DNA of 64,000 nt from Lachnospiraceae bacterium (GTDB taxonomy: Bacteria > Bacillota > Clostridia > Lachnospirales > Lachnospiraceae). Shown piece by piece: positions 26,982 through 35,865 of the stretch (its first letter is position 1; each line of letters opens with the position of its first letter). Both the position numbers and the translations under genes were made by a program. The stretch lies in NCBI GenBank assembly GCA_030527645.1, contig JAUNAJ010000007.1, positions 1 to 64,000 of the forward strand, given 5' to 3'. The notes under the pieces were generated by a model. It was not told the DNA's origin, did no database searches, and saw nothing but the letters and a program-made list of their open reading frames with translations.

Positions 26982-28374
26982 ACCGTATAAAATTGTGTCC
27001 GTTCTCTGTATGTGTCTCTTTGTATCTATGATCGGATACATGGTGTATTTTCAGGTGACACAAAGTGAACGGCTGCTGAGCAGTCCCTATAACCAGAGGC
27101 AGATCCGGAAGGAGAACAATGTGACCCGCGGATCGCTGCTGGCATCGGATGGCACGGTGCTTGCTCAGACTGTTCTGAATGAGGACGGTACTGAGTCCAG
27201 AATCTATCCATATGGAAGCGTCTTTGCCCATGTGATCGGTTATTCTGATTATGGTGCCAGCGGCCTGGAGGCGGCTCTGAGCTATCGCCTTCTTGAGAGT
27301 CATGCTGACATCATGGAGCAGATGCAGAATGAGATCAACGGTGTGAAAAACACCGGTGATAATGTAGTTACAACGCTGGATCTGACCATGCAGCAGGCGG
27401 CTTACGAGGCACTGGGAGACAATGCCGGAGCGGTGGTAGTACTGGATGCAGATACAGGAGAAGTGCTGGCGGATGTCAGCAGTCCCGGATTTGATCCTAA
27501 TACTGTTGCGGAGGACTGGGAAGAACTGAACAGTGAGGAAGGGAACAGCCCCTTCCTGAACAGGAGCCTTCAGGGCCTGTATCCGCCGGGATCCACCTTT
27601 AAGATGGTCACCGCACTGGCTTATCTTCGGGAAAACGGCAGCTTTGATGATTTTTATTATGAATGTACAGGATCCTATACCCAGGGGAATTACACGATAC
27701 ATTGTGTGGACAACATTTCTCACGGAGCGCAGGGATATACCGATGCATTTGCGAATTCCTGCAACTGTGCATTTGCTTATATGATCTCGGAGTGCATGAA
27801 TCAGTCCGTTCTGAAGGAGACGGCAGAGAACCTCCTGTTTAATCAGGATCCGGATCTGCTGCTGCCTTATTCTATCAGCAGCTTCACCTTTGAAGCAGGG
27901 GATGGAGTGGAGCTTGCCATGCAGACGGCCATTGGACAGGGAGATACCCTGGCTTCACCGATCCAGATGGCCATGATCGCACAGGCGATCGCTAACGGAG
28001 GAGAGATGCTGAAGCCATCCTTTGTGAAGGAGGTAGTCAGCTATGAGGGGCTGACAGTTTCTTCTGAGAAAACAGAAACCTACGGAACCGTCATGACTCC
28101 GGAAGAGGCGGAAGCCTTAAAGGCAATGATGCGTGAAGTTGTGAATCGGGGAACGGCATCCTCCCTTGCGGATCTGGGCTATCAGGTGTCCGGAAAGACA
28201 GGTACAGCTCAGTATGGAGATGTGGAGGACAATACAGCCCATTCCTGGTTTGCAGGATTTTCCGAAGTCGGTGACAGGGATATTGCAGTAGCTGTGATCA
28301 CAGAAGGCGGCGGTGATGGAAGTGCTCCCGCTGTTTCACTGGCAAAAGCCATATTCCAAAGCCGATTTGGATAA
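26887..28374 (+). CDS. Class B penicillin-binding protein (PbpA/FtsI-like transpeptidase)
   Basis: About 495 residues. A short R/K/S-rich cytosolic tail precedes one membrane anchor (IVSVLCMCLFVSMIGYMVYF). The active-site triad is complete: PPGSTFKM (Ser near 236), SCN (near 291) and SGKTGTAQ near the C-terminus. It is the likely transpeptidase partner of the SEDS protein before it. The start is uncertain. ATG 26887 gives a 95-base overlap with the SEDS gene and follows a GAGGAG about 13 bases upstream; ATG 26842 would extend the overlap to 140 bases. A REP-like palindrome lies 22 bp after the stop. Confidence 0.9.
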   Translation: MKKTGDEWSKRESRSTSSRRSTKKRKRVSTGRPYKIVSVLCMCLFVSMIGYMVYFQVTQSERLLSSPYNQRQIRKENNVTRGSLLASDGTVLAQTVLNEDGTESRIYPYGSVFAHVIGYSDYGASGLEAALSYRLLESHADIMEQMQNEINGVKNTGDNVVTTLDLTMQQAAYEALGDNAGAVVVLDADTGEVLADVSSPGFDPNTVAEDWEELNSEEGNSPFLNRSLQGLYPPGSTFKMVTALAYLRENGSFDDFYYECTGSYTQGNYTIHCVDNISHGAQGYTDAFANSCNCAFAYMISECMNQSVLKETAENLLFNQDPDLLLPYSISSFTFEAGDGVELAMQTAIGQGDTLASPIQMAMIAQAIANGGEMLKPSFVKEVVSYEGLTVSSEKTETYGTVMTPEEAEALKAMMREVVNRGTASSLADLGYQVSGKTGTAQYGDVEDNTAHSWFAGFSEVGDRDIAVAVITEGGGDGSAPAVSLAKAIFQSRFG

Positions 28375-28395
28375 CCGGTTTTCGGGAGAGACCGG

Positions 28396-28453
28396 AACAC
28401 GGGGACGGAGGTGCTGTACCGCAAAAGCGGTACAGCACCTCCGCCCCTGTGTT
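28396..28453. repeat. REP-like palindrome 1
   Basis: 27-base arms (28396-28422 and 28427-28453) around AAAA match at 25 of 27 positions. The arm contains GGGGACGGAGGT, which resembles GGGGACGGTGGT in the perfect palindrome at 51230-51296. It could also act as a terminator-like structure for the PBP gene. Confidence 0.8.
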
Positions 28454-28625
28454 GCGTTAACGGTGAAAAAGGGGTATACTTAATATCAGTTGCAGGTCTT
28501 TTTGCGGGGGTCACAAAAGAAAAACAATACAGAGGCCAAATGGAATCTTTGCCGCCTGCGGAGAAGCAGAGTTCTCCGACATAGATAAAAGACCGAGTAC
28601 ACACGCATTGCAGGAGGATTGCAGA

Positions 28626-29063
28626 ATGATTGAAGCAACGAGCTGTGGCGGTGTGGTGATATTCAGAGGAAAGATTCTGACTCTTTACAAGAGTTACAAG
28701 AATAAGTACGAAGGATGGGTACTGCCTAAAGGAACCGTTGAAGCAGGAGAAACATTTGAGGAGACGGCCATCAGAGAGGTTTTTGAAGAAACCGGTGTCC
28801 GTGCGAAGATCGTAAAATACATAGGTGTCAGCCGTTATAGTTTTTCAGTGCCGGAGGATACAGTGGAAAAGAAGGTACACTGGTTTTTGATGGCTGCTGA
28901 CAGCTATTACAGCAAGCCCCAGAGAGAAGAATATTTTGTGGATTCCGGATATTATAAATATCATGAGGCGTTTCACCTTCTGAAATTCGCTAATGAACGG
29001 CAGATGCTGGAGAGAGGCTATAAGGAATATACAAGTCTGAGGCGTGCAGGCGAGTGGACGTAG
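28626..29063 (+). CDS. Nudix hydrolase
   Basis: A 145-residue pyrophosphohydrolase. The Nudix box GX5EX7REUXEEXGU is complete: GTVEAGE, seven residues, then REVFEETGV. WVLPKG precedes it, as in MutT-type members acting on nucleoside di- or polyphosphates. Substrate unknown. ATG 28626 is used because AGGAGG lies eight bases upstream; a TTG at 28608 lies before that site. Downstream is an unknown 109-residue gene. Confidence 0.9.
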   Translation: MIEATSCGGVVIFRGKILTLYKSYKNKYEGWVLPKGTVEAGETFEETAIREVFEETGVRAKIVKYIGVSRYSFSVPEDTVEKKVHWFLMAADSYYSKPQREEYFVDSGYYKYHEAFHLLKFANERQMLERGYKEYTSLRRAGEWT

Positions 29064-29123
29064 ATGGTTTGAAAGCTTCTGCGATCGAAGCACTGAGAGG
29101 ATCAGGCGGTTCGGAGGAAAGGT

Positions 29124-29453
29124 ATGGCGGAATGGTATCCGAATCTTTATCTTGGTGAAAATGCCGGGAAAAAGAAAAGAAAGCTGAAGGCACAGATTGA
29201 ACGCGGCCGTTTCTATCCGGGGCTTTATCTGATCACTGAGGCGGCAAATGGAGTGGATCAGCTTGATATCGTAGACAGCAAGTGCATTCTTCAGGAACGG
29301 GCTCAGGAACTGCTCCCGCCGGTGGTGGGGATGGCCATTGGATACCGGGAGGCGCTGGAGGTGCTGACGGATATTGCCAGGGAGACATACGAACATACAG
29401 GTACAGGCAATGTTCTTGCCTATGTCAGGCAGAAGGCCGGTCGAACGACTTGA
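29124..29453 (+). CDS. Uncharacterised 109-residue protein
   Basis: I do not recognise this protein. The N-terminus (MAEWYPNLYLGENAGKKKRK) has a strongly basic KKKRKLK patch, and the rest is a soluble alpha/beta-looking sequence (YPGLYLITEAANGVDQLDIV, LLPPVVGMAIGYREALEVL). It has no signal peptide or membrane segment. GGAGGAAAGG stands upstream of the ATG. It sits between the Nudix gene and the DUF2953-GerW pair. Its stop codon lies inside a CGACTTGAAT motif that also occurs in the intergenic repeats at 19463 and 44399. Confidence 0.7.
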   Translation: MAEWYPNLYLGENAGKKKRKLKAQIERGRFYPGLYLITEAANGVDQLDIVDSKCILQERAQELLPPVVGMAIGYREALEVLTDIARETYEHTGTGNVLAYVRQKAGRTT

Positions 29454-29458
29454 ATCAT

Positions 29459-29496
29459 TACCTGCAGAGGGGGGAACCTCTCCGACTGAATTGAAC
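29459..29496. repeat. 38-bp intergenic repeat, copy 1
   Basis: It matches 48832-48869 at 28 of 38 positions, with consensus ACCYGCAGAGGSGGGARCC and then TC...ACTGA...GAAC. The conserved part can form small hairpins. Confidence 0.6.
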
Positions 29497-29524
29497 CAAA
29501 CTGCCGACGATAAGGTGTAATCAT

Positions 29525-30589
29525 ATGATTTCGATACTATTGACAATACTTGCCGGTATCATCAAAATTATCCTTGCCCTTTTGCTGCTGTTCCTGCTGC
29601 TGCTGCTGCTGGTGCTGTTTGTTCCGGTACGGTATAAAGGAAGCTTTCAGAAGCAGGAGAGAAATATGGAGGCGGCCGGTACAATATCCTGGCTGCTGCA
29701 TTTTGTTTCGCTGCAGGTCCGGTGGAGAGAAAAAAACCTTGTGTGGGAAGTGAAGGTTTTTGGGATCTCCCTGAAAAAACTGCTGAACAGATTCAGGAAC
29801 CCCGAAAAAACTGCTCATGCAGAACCGGAGGAAGATCAGAATACTTCTTTGGAAAGTAATTCATCCGATCAGGAGATTATGAACGGAGACGTGCAGCCTG
29901 AAGAGGATGAATCCCGAGAACAGGAGGAGACAGGCGAAGGTGTGCAGGCTGCATCCGAAGATCCTTCTCAAAGCATGGATCCTGCGGGAGAAACAGCTGC
30001 AGACAGCAGCAGGGATAATGAATCCGGGATCGATATCGAGGAAGAAGCCGCAGGTTCGGATGAATCAGATGACGGAGGCTCCGGAATACGGCAGTCAACT
30101 GTACAGAGACTGATCGAAAGGATCAGCAGGTTCCTGCAGCTGCCGGAAAAAGTACTGGCAGGAATCCGATCTCGGTGGGAAAAACTGAGTTCAGCCGGGA
30201 GCAGAGTGAAGGCTGTGACGGAACAGGGGAAGAGGCTTCAGAGGTTTCTTCAATCTAACTTGTTTAAAGAGGTATTCGCTCTTACAAAGAAGGAGCTTCT
30301 GGCAGTGATTCGGCATATCCTTCCACGCAGTGTGAAGGGGAATCTGGAATTCGGAACGGATGATCCGGGTACTACCGGTCAGATCCTTGCAGGAATCGCG
30401 GCAGTCTATCCGATTCTTCCCGGGAATCTTGTTGTCAATCCCGATTTCGAGAAGACGGTTTTAAATTGCAATCTGTCTGTAAAAGGAAGGATCCGGCTTT
30501 CCGTACTTGCTTATCACGGATGCAGACTGCTGCTGAACAGGCAGGTGCGTCGATTGATCAGCAGAATAAGACATAAGGAGGCTAACTAA
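29525..30589 (+). CDS. DUF2953 membrane protein (YtfI-like)
   Basis: A 354-residue protein. Residues about 3-33 are an extremely Leu-rich membrane segment encoded by a run of CTG codons. Residues about 95-190 are a low-complexity acidic E/D/S stretch, which probably varies between strains. The C-terminal part (VFALTKKELLAVIRHILP, GNLEFGTDDPGTTGQILAGI) matches DUF2953. Its stop overlaps the start of gerW by one base. In Bacillus the equivalent pair ytfI-ytfJ is sporulation-linked, so a shared role is inferred. Confidence 0.85.
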   Translation: MISILLTILAGIIKIILALLLLFLLLLLLVLFVPVRYKGSFQKQERNMEAAGTISWLLHFVSLQVRWREKNLVWEVKVFGISLKKLLNRFRNPEKTAHAEPEEDQNTSLESNSSDQEIMNGDVQPEEDESREQEETGEGVQAASEDPSQSMDPAGETAADSSRDNESGIDIEEEAAGSDESDDGGSGIRQSTVQRLIERISRFLQLPEKVLAGIRSRWEKLSSAGSRVKAVTEQGKRLQRFLQSNLFKEVFALTKKELLAVIRHILPRSVKGNLEFGTDDPGTTGQILAGIAAVYPILPGNLVVNPDFEKTVLNCNLSVKGRIRLSVLAYHGCRLLLNRQVRRLISRIRHKEAN

Positions 30590-30981
30590 TGGCTGAAAAA
30601 AATACATTCAATTCTACTGTGGAATCTCTTCTGAAGGGGATGGACGGTTTCCTGACCACTAAAACAGTCGTAGGAGAACCGATTCAGGCAGGTGAGAACA
30701 TTCTGCTTCCGCTTGCCGATATGTCCTTTGGTGTAGGAGCCGGTGCATTTGGTGAGAATGCAAAGCAGAGAGCTACCGGCGGACTGGGTGCGAAAATCAC
30801 CCCCAGTGCGATTCTGGTGATCAACGGAACAGGCGTCCGGGTGGTCAGTGTGAAGAATCAGGATGCGGTGACGAAGGTCATGGATATGGTACCGGATCTG
30901 ATCAATCGCTTTACAGGCTCCGGCAGTGAGGATGTTACGCTGGATGATGTGGAGGATATGATCCACGAAGCGGAAGAATAA
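30589..30981 (+). CDS. ytfJ: GerW family sporulation protein (YtfJ)
   Basis: A 130-residue GerW/YtfJ protein. The central segment GENILLPLADMSFGVGAGAF and the glycine-rich ATGGLGAKITPSAILVI are typical. Bacillus GerW is needed for normal germination in response to some germinants. The TAATG overlap with the DUF2953 gene indicates translational coupling. Its presence supports a spore-forming host. Confidence 0.92.
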   Translation: MAEKNTFNSTVESLLKGMDGFLTTKTVVGEPIQAGENILLPLADMSFGVGAGAFGENAKQRATGGLGAKITPSAILVINGTGVRVVSVKNQDAVTKVMDMVPDLINRFTGSGSEDVTLDDVEDMIHEAEE

Positions 30982-31005
30982 AAGTCGGTGAACATGAAGG
31001 AAGCG

Positions 31006-31049
31006 AAAAAAGGAGCAATGCGGAAACTGTTTCTGCATTGCTCCTTTTT
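31006..31049. terminator. Bidirectional terminator, gerW / rpmB
   Basis: AAAAAGGAGCAATGCGGAAAC pairs with the complementary TTTCTGCATTGCTCCTTTTT. A- and T-runs on both sides suit the convergent genes. Confidence 0.88.
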
Positions 31050-31117
31050 GGGCATGAAAAAAGAGAACCGCAGTACTGCAATTCTCTTATAATCATACGT
31101 CAGTTCCGAAACTCAGA

Positions 31118-31303
31118 TTAAGCACGCTCAACTTTGCCGCTTCTTAAGCAGGAAGTACATACATACATTCTCTGGTTTCCGCCTTCAGTTTTCACACGAA
31201 CAGACTTCACATTGGGTTTCCACATTCTGTTAGATCTTCTATGAGAATGGCTCACGTTGTTACCAAAGTAAACGCCTTTTTCGCAGATTGCACATTTTGC
31301 CAT
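31118..31303 (-). CDS. rpmB: 50S ribosomal protein L28
   Basis: A 61-residue L28. CAIC (4-7) and CTSC (49-52) form the zinc-binding C+ version of the protein. HSHRRSNRMWKPN is the family core. It lies upstream of, and divergent from, the Asp23-DAK2-recG genes, an order also known in Bacillus. Confidence 0.97.
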   Translation of the reverse strand: MAKCAICEKGVYFGNNVSHSHRRSNRMWKPNVKSVRVKTEGGNQRMYVCTSCLRSGKVERA

Positions 31304-31530
31304 AACTGCACCTCCTATGAAAAAATAATTGAGCCGTTCATCCGGGCTCGCAACACAAGTTATTCTAACAGATTAGGTCAGATATTGCAAGTGAAAATTT
31401 CAGAAAATTATTTATTCTTTCCTTTTGCGGGAATATGGAGTATACTGTGGATAAGTCTGTAGATTTTCCTGCGATGAGGACATAGAGACTGTACAGACGA
31501 AATAATTTTTTACAGAAAGGAGTGAATGAC

Positions 31531-31887
31531 ATGAAAGCTCGTGTAAACACTGAATATGGTGAGATCGTTATTAATTCAGACGTAATTGCTACTTATGCCG
31601 GAACGGTTGCTGTTGAATGCTTTGGTATCGTTGGTATGGCCACCGTTAATATGAAGGATGGAATTGTAAAGCTGCTGAAGCGTGACAATATCAAACAGGG
31701 TATTACGGTAGAGATTGAAGATAATAAGATTTCCATCGATTTCCATGTGATCGTGGCCTATGGTGTCAGCATTTCGGCTGTATCAGAAAATCTGATCGAC
31801 AGCATTAAATATAAAGTAGAAGAGTTTACAGGAATGGAAGTGGACAACGTTCACATTCTTGTAGAAGGCGTTCGTGTGATAGACTGA
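31531..31887 (+). CDS. Asp23/Gls24-family protein (YloU-like)
   Basis: A 118-residue Asp23 family protein: EYGEIVINSDVIATYAGTVA and a C-terminal TGMEVDNVHILVEGVRV. The exact function is unclear; relatives are envelope-stress or DAK-associated. ATG 31531 is preferred, as AAAGGAG lies eight bases before it; a GTG at 31522 is inside that site. It stands 19 bp before the DAK2 gene, as yloU stands before yloV in Bacillus. Confidence 0.92.
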   Translation: MKARVNTEYGEIVINSDVIATYAGTVAVECFGIVGMATVNMKDGIVKLLKRDNIKQGITVEIEDNKISIDFHVIVAYGVSISAVSENLIDSIKYKVEEFTGMEVDNVHILVEGVRVID

Positions 31888-31906
31888 TAGAAGGAGGATA
31901 CTGACT

Positions 31907-33583
31907 GTGTCTGCTAATACAATCGATGCTGCTCTTCTTTCTAAGATGTTTCTTGCAGGTGCAAAGAAACTGGAAGCAAAAAAAGAGTGGATCAATGAAC
32001 TCAATGTATTTCCTGTGCCTGACGGCGATACAGGAACCAATATGACCATGACGATCATGTCAGCTGTGAAGGAGGTCAATAACCTGTCAGAGATCAGCAT
32101 GACTACACTGGCCAAAGCTATTTCCTCAGGTTCCCTTCGAGGTGCCAGAGGTAATTCCGGTGTCATTCTGTCTCAGCTGCTGCGTGGCTTTACAAAATCA
32201 ATCCGCCAGACTGATGAGGTAGATGCTCCGGCTGTTTCAGAGGCATTTGTCAAGGCAACCGAGACTGCCTATAAGGCCGTTATGAAGCCGAAGGAAGGAA
32301 CGATTCTCACTGTAGCGAAAGGTCTGGCTGACAAAGCAGTTGAGCTGGCAGAGGAAGAGCTTTCGCTTGAGGAATATCTGCGTCAGGTGCTTTCACACGG
32401 CGAGTATGTTCTGTCTCAGACTCCGGAGATGCTTCCGGTTCTGAAGGAGGCAGGAGTAGTGGATTCCGGCGGACAGGGACTGATCACGGTTCTGCAGGGG
32501 GCCTTTGAGGTTTTCTGCGGTAAGGAGGTCGAACTGGACTTTGAACCTGAGAATAAAGAGGCTTCAGAGTTTGTGAAGATTTCAAAAGAGACAGAAGAAG
32601 AGATCAAATTCGGGTACTGCACGGAATTTATCGTTGTGCTGGATCAGCCGATCAATGAAGAGCAGGAGGAAGGCTTTAAGGAGTATCTTCTTTCTATCGG
32701 AGACTCTCTGGTAGTGGTTGCAGACGATGAGATCGTAAAGGTGCATGTTCATACCAATGATCCGGGACTTGCGATTCAGAAGGGACTGACCTTCGGTTCC
32801 CTGACCCGCATGAAGATCGACAACATGCGCGAGGAGCATCAGGAGCGTGTCATCAAGGATGCTGAAAAACTGGCTGCTCAGCAGGCTGCTGAGAAAACAG
32901 CCGAAAAGAAAGCAGAGCCCGCAAAGGAGACCGGCTTCATCAGTGTTTCCGTTGGTGACGGATTTGCAGAAATCTTTAAGGGTCTGAATGTGGATTATCT
33001 GATCGAAGGCGGTCAGACTATGAATCCAAGTACAGAGGATATGCTGAATGCCATTGAGCAGGTAAATGCAAAGACTATCTTCATTTTCCCAAATAATAAA
33101 AACATCATTCTTGCTGCTAACCAGGCAAGAGATCTGGTGGAGGATAAAAATATTGTGGTCATTCCTACTACAACCGCACCTCAGTGTGTAGCTGCCATGA
33201 TCGGTTACGATCCGGAGGGGTCCGTTGAGGAGAACACGGAGGCTATGACAGAGGCTGCTTCCGCGGTAGCTACCGGCTCGATCACCTATGCAGTACGGGA
33301 TACCTGCATTGATGAGATCGAGATCCACAAGGGTGATATCATGGCTGTGGGGGACCAGGGAATCATCGGCGTCGGCAAGAGCATTCAGGAGGTTGCCGAG
33401 AAGACGGTTCAGTCTATGATGACAGAGGACAGCAGCCTGATCAGTATATACTACGGTGAAGAGTTTGCCGAGGAGGACGCAGAAGCATTTGGTGATGTGA
33501 TCACTGAGAAATATCCGGATTGTGATGTGGAAGTAAACTACGGCGGACAGCCGATCTACTACTGCATCATTTCTGTGGAGTAA
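31907..33583 (+). CDS. DAK2 domain protein, FakA-like fatty acid kinase (YloV)
   Basis: A 558-residue protein of the FakA/YloV type. The N-terminal DAK2 kinase domain has NVFPVPDGDTGTNM (about 37-50), where aspartates bind Mg-ATP, and GSLRGARGNSGVILSQLLRG. The C-terminal half is DegV-like. FakA phosphorylates fatty acids held by FakB for phospholipid synthesis, and that role is inferred here. It starts at GTG 31907, nine bases after AAGGAGG. An Ala/Glu/Lys-rich linker lies near 325-345. Confidence 0.92.
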   Translation: MSANTIDAALLSKMFLAGAKKLEAKKEWINELNVFPVPDGDTGTNMTMTIMSAVKEVNNLSEISMTTLAKAISSGSLRGARGNSGVILSQLLRGFTKSIRQTDEVDAPAVSEAFVKATETAYKAVMKPKEGTILTVAKGLADKAVELAEEELSLEEYLRQVLSHGEYVLSQTPEMLPVLKEAGVVDSGGQGLITVLQGAFEVFCGKEVELDFEPENKEASEFVKISKETEEEIKFGYCTEFIVVLDQPINEEQEEGFKEYLLSIGDSLVVVADDEIVKVHVHTNDPGLAIQKGLTFGSLTRMKIDNMREEHQERVIKDAEKLAAQQAAEKTAEKKAEPAKETGFISVSVGDGFAEIFKGLNVDYLIEGGQTMNPSTEDMLNAIEQVNAKTIFIFPNNKNIILAANQARDLVEDKNIVVIPTTTAPQCVAAMIGYDPEGSVEENTEAMTEAASAVATGSITYAVRDTCIDEIEIHKGDIMAVGDQGIIGVGKSIQEVAEKTVQSMMTEDSSLISIYYGEEFAEEDAEAFGDVITEKYPDCDVEVNYGGQPIYYCIISVE

Positions 33584-33599
33584 TCAAAGTAAAAAATAT

Positions 33600-35657
33600 A
33601 TGAACAAAGATTCTTTACGTGAGTTAAAAGGAATCGGCGAGAAGACGGAAAAGCTGTTTGAGAGAGTGGGGGTAAGCTCTCTCAATCAGCTTCTTCATTA
33701 TTATCCGAGAGAATACGATTCCTTCGAAAAGGCAGTTCCCCCGGGCAGGGTGAGGATCAATGAAAAAAATGCGGTGTATGGAACTATTACGAAGGCTCCT
33801 TCCATTTCGGGAGGCGGATCGAAGGCAGTCACCATCCTGAATCTTGAGGATGAGACAGGGAAACTTCAGATCATCTGGTTCCATATGCCTTTTTTGCGCA
33901 GTACTTTGAAACGGGGAAGCCGGTTTGTGTTCCGGGGAAAAGTAACCCTGAAGAATCAGCGTCCGGTGATGGAGCATCCGGAGATCTATTCAATGGCTTC
34001 CTATGAGGAGATGCAGGGAAACCTGCTTCCAATCTATGGTCTGACTGCAGGTCTGACCAATAAGACCGTTTGTAAGGCAATGAAGCAGCTGCTTGACAGG
34101 AAAAATCTCGGAGCCGATTTCCTTCCTTTTGAGCTGCGGCAGCGTCTTGGGCTGGCTGAGTTGAACTTTGCGCTTCAGACTATTCACTTTCCATCCGGGG
34201 AGAACGCCCTGCTGGAAGCCAGAAAACGTCTGGTATTTGATGAGTTTTTCCTTTTTATGCTGGCCCTGGCAAGCATGAAGGAACAGACCGTTCGGACCGA
34301 GAATCATTTTCCGGCAAAGGCAGTATGGAAAACAGAAGAGGTGATTGAAAATCTGCCCTATTCTCTGACCAGAGGACAGGTGCAGGTCTGGAATGAGCTG
34401 GAGAATGATCTGAAGGGGACTGCTCTTATGAACCGTCTGATCCAGGGGGATGTAGGCAGCGGAAAAACGATTCTTGCATTCCTGGCCATGATCATGATGT
34501 GGGAAAACGGGTACCAGAGCGCGCTGATGGTCCCGACAGAGGTACTGGCGAACCAGCACTATGAGGCATTGCTGCAGCTGCTGCAGGAGAATGATCTTAC
34601 AGCTGTACAGCCTGTTCTTCTGAAGGGCAGCTGTACAGCGAAGGAAAAACGGGAAATTAATGAAAAGATTGCTTCCGGAGAAACCGGAATGGTAATCGGA
34701 ACCCATGCACTGATCCAGCAGAGTGTACAGTACAGGAATCTGGGATTAGTCATTACAGACGAACAGCATCGTTTCGGTGTACGGCAGCGAACGCTTCTGG
34801 CAGAGAAGGGGGCTCCTCCCAACGTTCTTGTGATGAGTGCAACACCCATTCCCAGAACACTGGCCATCATTCTTTACGGTGATCTGGACATTTCTGTTCT
34901 GGATGAATTGCCTGCACGGAGAAAGCCCATTAAAAACTGTGTGGTGAATACCTCCTATCGTCCCAATGCCTATCGCTTTATGCTGAAAGAGATCCAGGCA
35001 GGGCATCAGATCTATGTGATCTGCCCTATGGTAGAGCCGAATGAAGAAATTGCCTGTGAGAATGTGCTGGAATACACGGAAATACTGAAAAATCAGTTTC
35101 CCAAAGAGGTATCCATTGCACCGCTGCATGGAAGAATGAAGGCGGCAGAGAAGGATGCAGTGATGAAGGCTTTTGCCGACAATCAGGTGCAGATCCTCGT
35201 ATCTACAACCGTTGTAGAGGTGGGGGTGAATGTTCCGAATGCCACGGTAATGATGATCGAGAATGCAGAACGATTCGGCCTTGCCCAGCTGCACCAGCTG
35301 AGAGGGCGTGTGGGAAGAGGCGATGCTCAGTCCTACTGCATCTTTATGCAGGGAGACAGCAGGAAGGAAGCTGCAGAGCGGCTTGAGATTCTGAATCATT
35401 CCAACGACGGCTTTCAGATCGCTGAAGAGGATCTTAAGCTGCGCGGCCCCGGTGACCTGTTCGGCGTTCGTCAGAGCGGACTTGCAGGTTTTCAGCTGGC
35501 GGATGTATACCGGGATTCTCTTGTCCTGAAACAGGCTGCTGAAGCAGCTAAGGATTTACTTCATATGGATCCGGAGCTTTCGCTGCCGCAGAACCGTGAG
35601 CTGAAAAACGCGCTGCGGGACTATCTGGACAGACAGGAGAAGGCCCTTTCGCTGTAA
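33600..35657 (+). CDS. recG: ATP-dependent DNA helicase RecG
   Basis: A 685-residue branched-DNA helicase that remodels stalled forks. The N-terminal wedge/OB domain is followed by Walker A QGDVGSGKT (about 280), the DEQH box in TDEQHRFGVRQR and motif III VMSATPIPRTL. The C-terminal LRGPGDLFGVRQSG is RecG-specific. It lies 16 bp after the DAK2 gene with a weak ribosome site. Confidence 0.97.
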   Translation: MNKDSLRELKGIGEKTEKLFERVGVSSLNQLLHYYPREYDSFEKAVPPGRVRINEKNAVYGTITKAPSISGGGSKAVTILNLEDETGKLQIIWFHMPFLRSTLKRGSRFVFRGKVTLKNQRPVMEHPEIYSMASYEEMQGNLLPIYGLTAGLTNKTVCKAMKQLLDRKNLGADFLPFELRQRLGLAELNFALQTIHFPSGENALLEARKRLVFDEFFLFMLALASMKEQTVRTENHFPAKAVWKTEEVIENLPYSLTRGQVQVWNELENDLKGTALMNRLIQGDVGSGKTILAFLAMIMMWENGYQSALMVPTEVLANQHYEALLQLLQENDLTAVQPVLLKGSCTAKEKREINEKIASGETGMVIGTHALIQQSVQYRNLGLVITDEQHRFGVRQRTLLAEKGAPPNVLVMSATPIPRTLAIILYGDLDISVLDELPARRKPIKNCVVNTSYRPNAYRFMLKEIQAGHQIYVICPMVEPNEEIACENVLEYTEILKNQFPKEVSIAPLHGRMKAAEKDAVMKAFADNQVQILVSTTVVEVGVNVPNATVMMIENAERFGLAQLHQLRGRVGRGDAQSYCIFMQGDSRKEAAERLEILNHSNDGFQIAEEDLKLRGPGDLFGVRQSGLAGFQLADVYRDSLVLKQAAEAAKDLLHMDPELSLPQNRELKNALRDYLDRQEKALSL

Positions 35658-35703
35658 CGCTTTTCATTAGAGGCAGCGAATGAAAAAGAAATCAGGATTC
35701 AAC

Positions 35704-35732
35704 TTGTGCGACTTCGGGTGCTCTGATATAAT
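35704..35732 (+). promoter_or_regulatory. Promoter before the MgsA-like gene
   Basis: TTGTGC (35704-35709), a 17-bp spacer and a perfect TATAAT (35727-35732), leaving a leader of about 125 bases. Likely also drives rsmD and coaD. Confidence 0.65.
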
Positions 35733-35865
35733 CAAAATAGTGGGGATTTCTAACCATTATGGAATTTACAATGAGAATTAATTCAAGCGAGTGAGACTCA
35801 AAAACTAAGATATAGAAGTCTTCTCCAATGAGATAAGAAAGCGAATCAGAAGCGAGGGGTCGAGT

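Noticed and set aside
25428-27041. 537-codon minus-strand frame opposite the SEDS gene
   Set aside because: Composition is biased to His/Gln/Lys, there is no ribosome site, and the + strand gene has clear family motifs.
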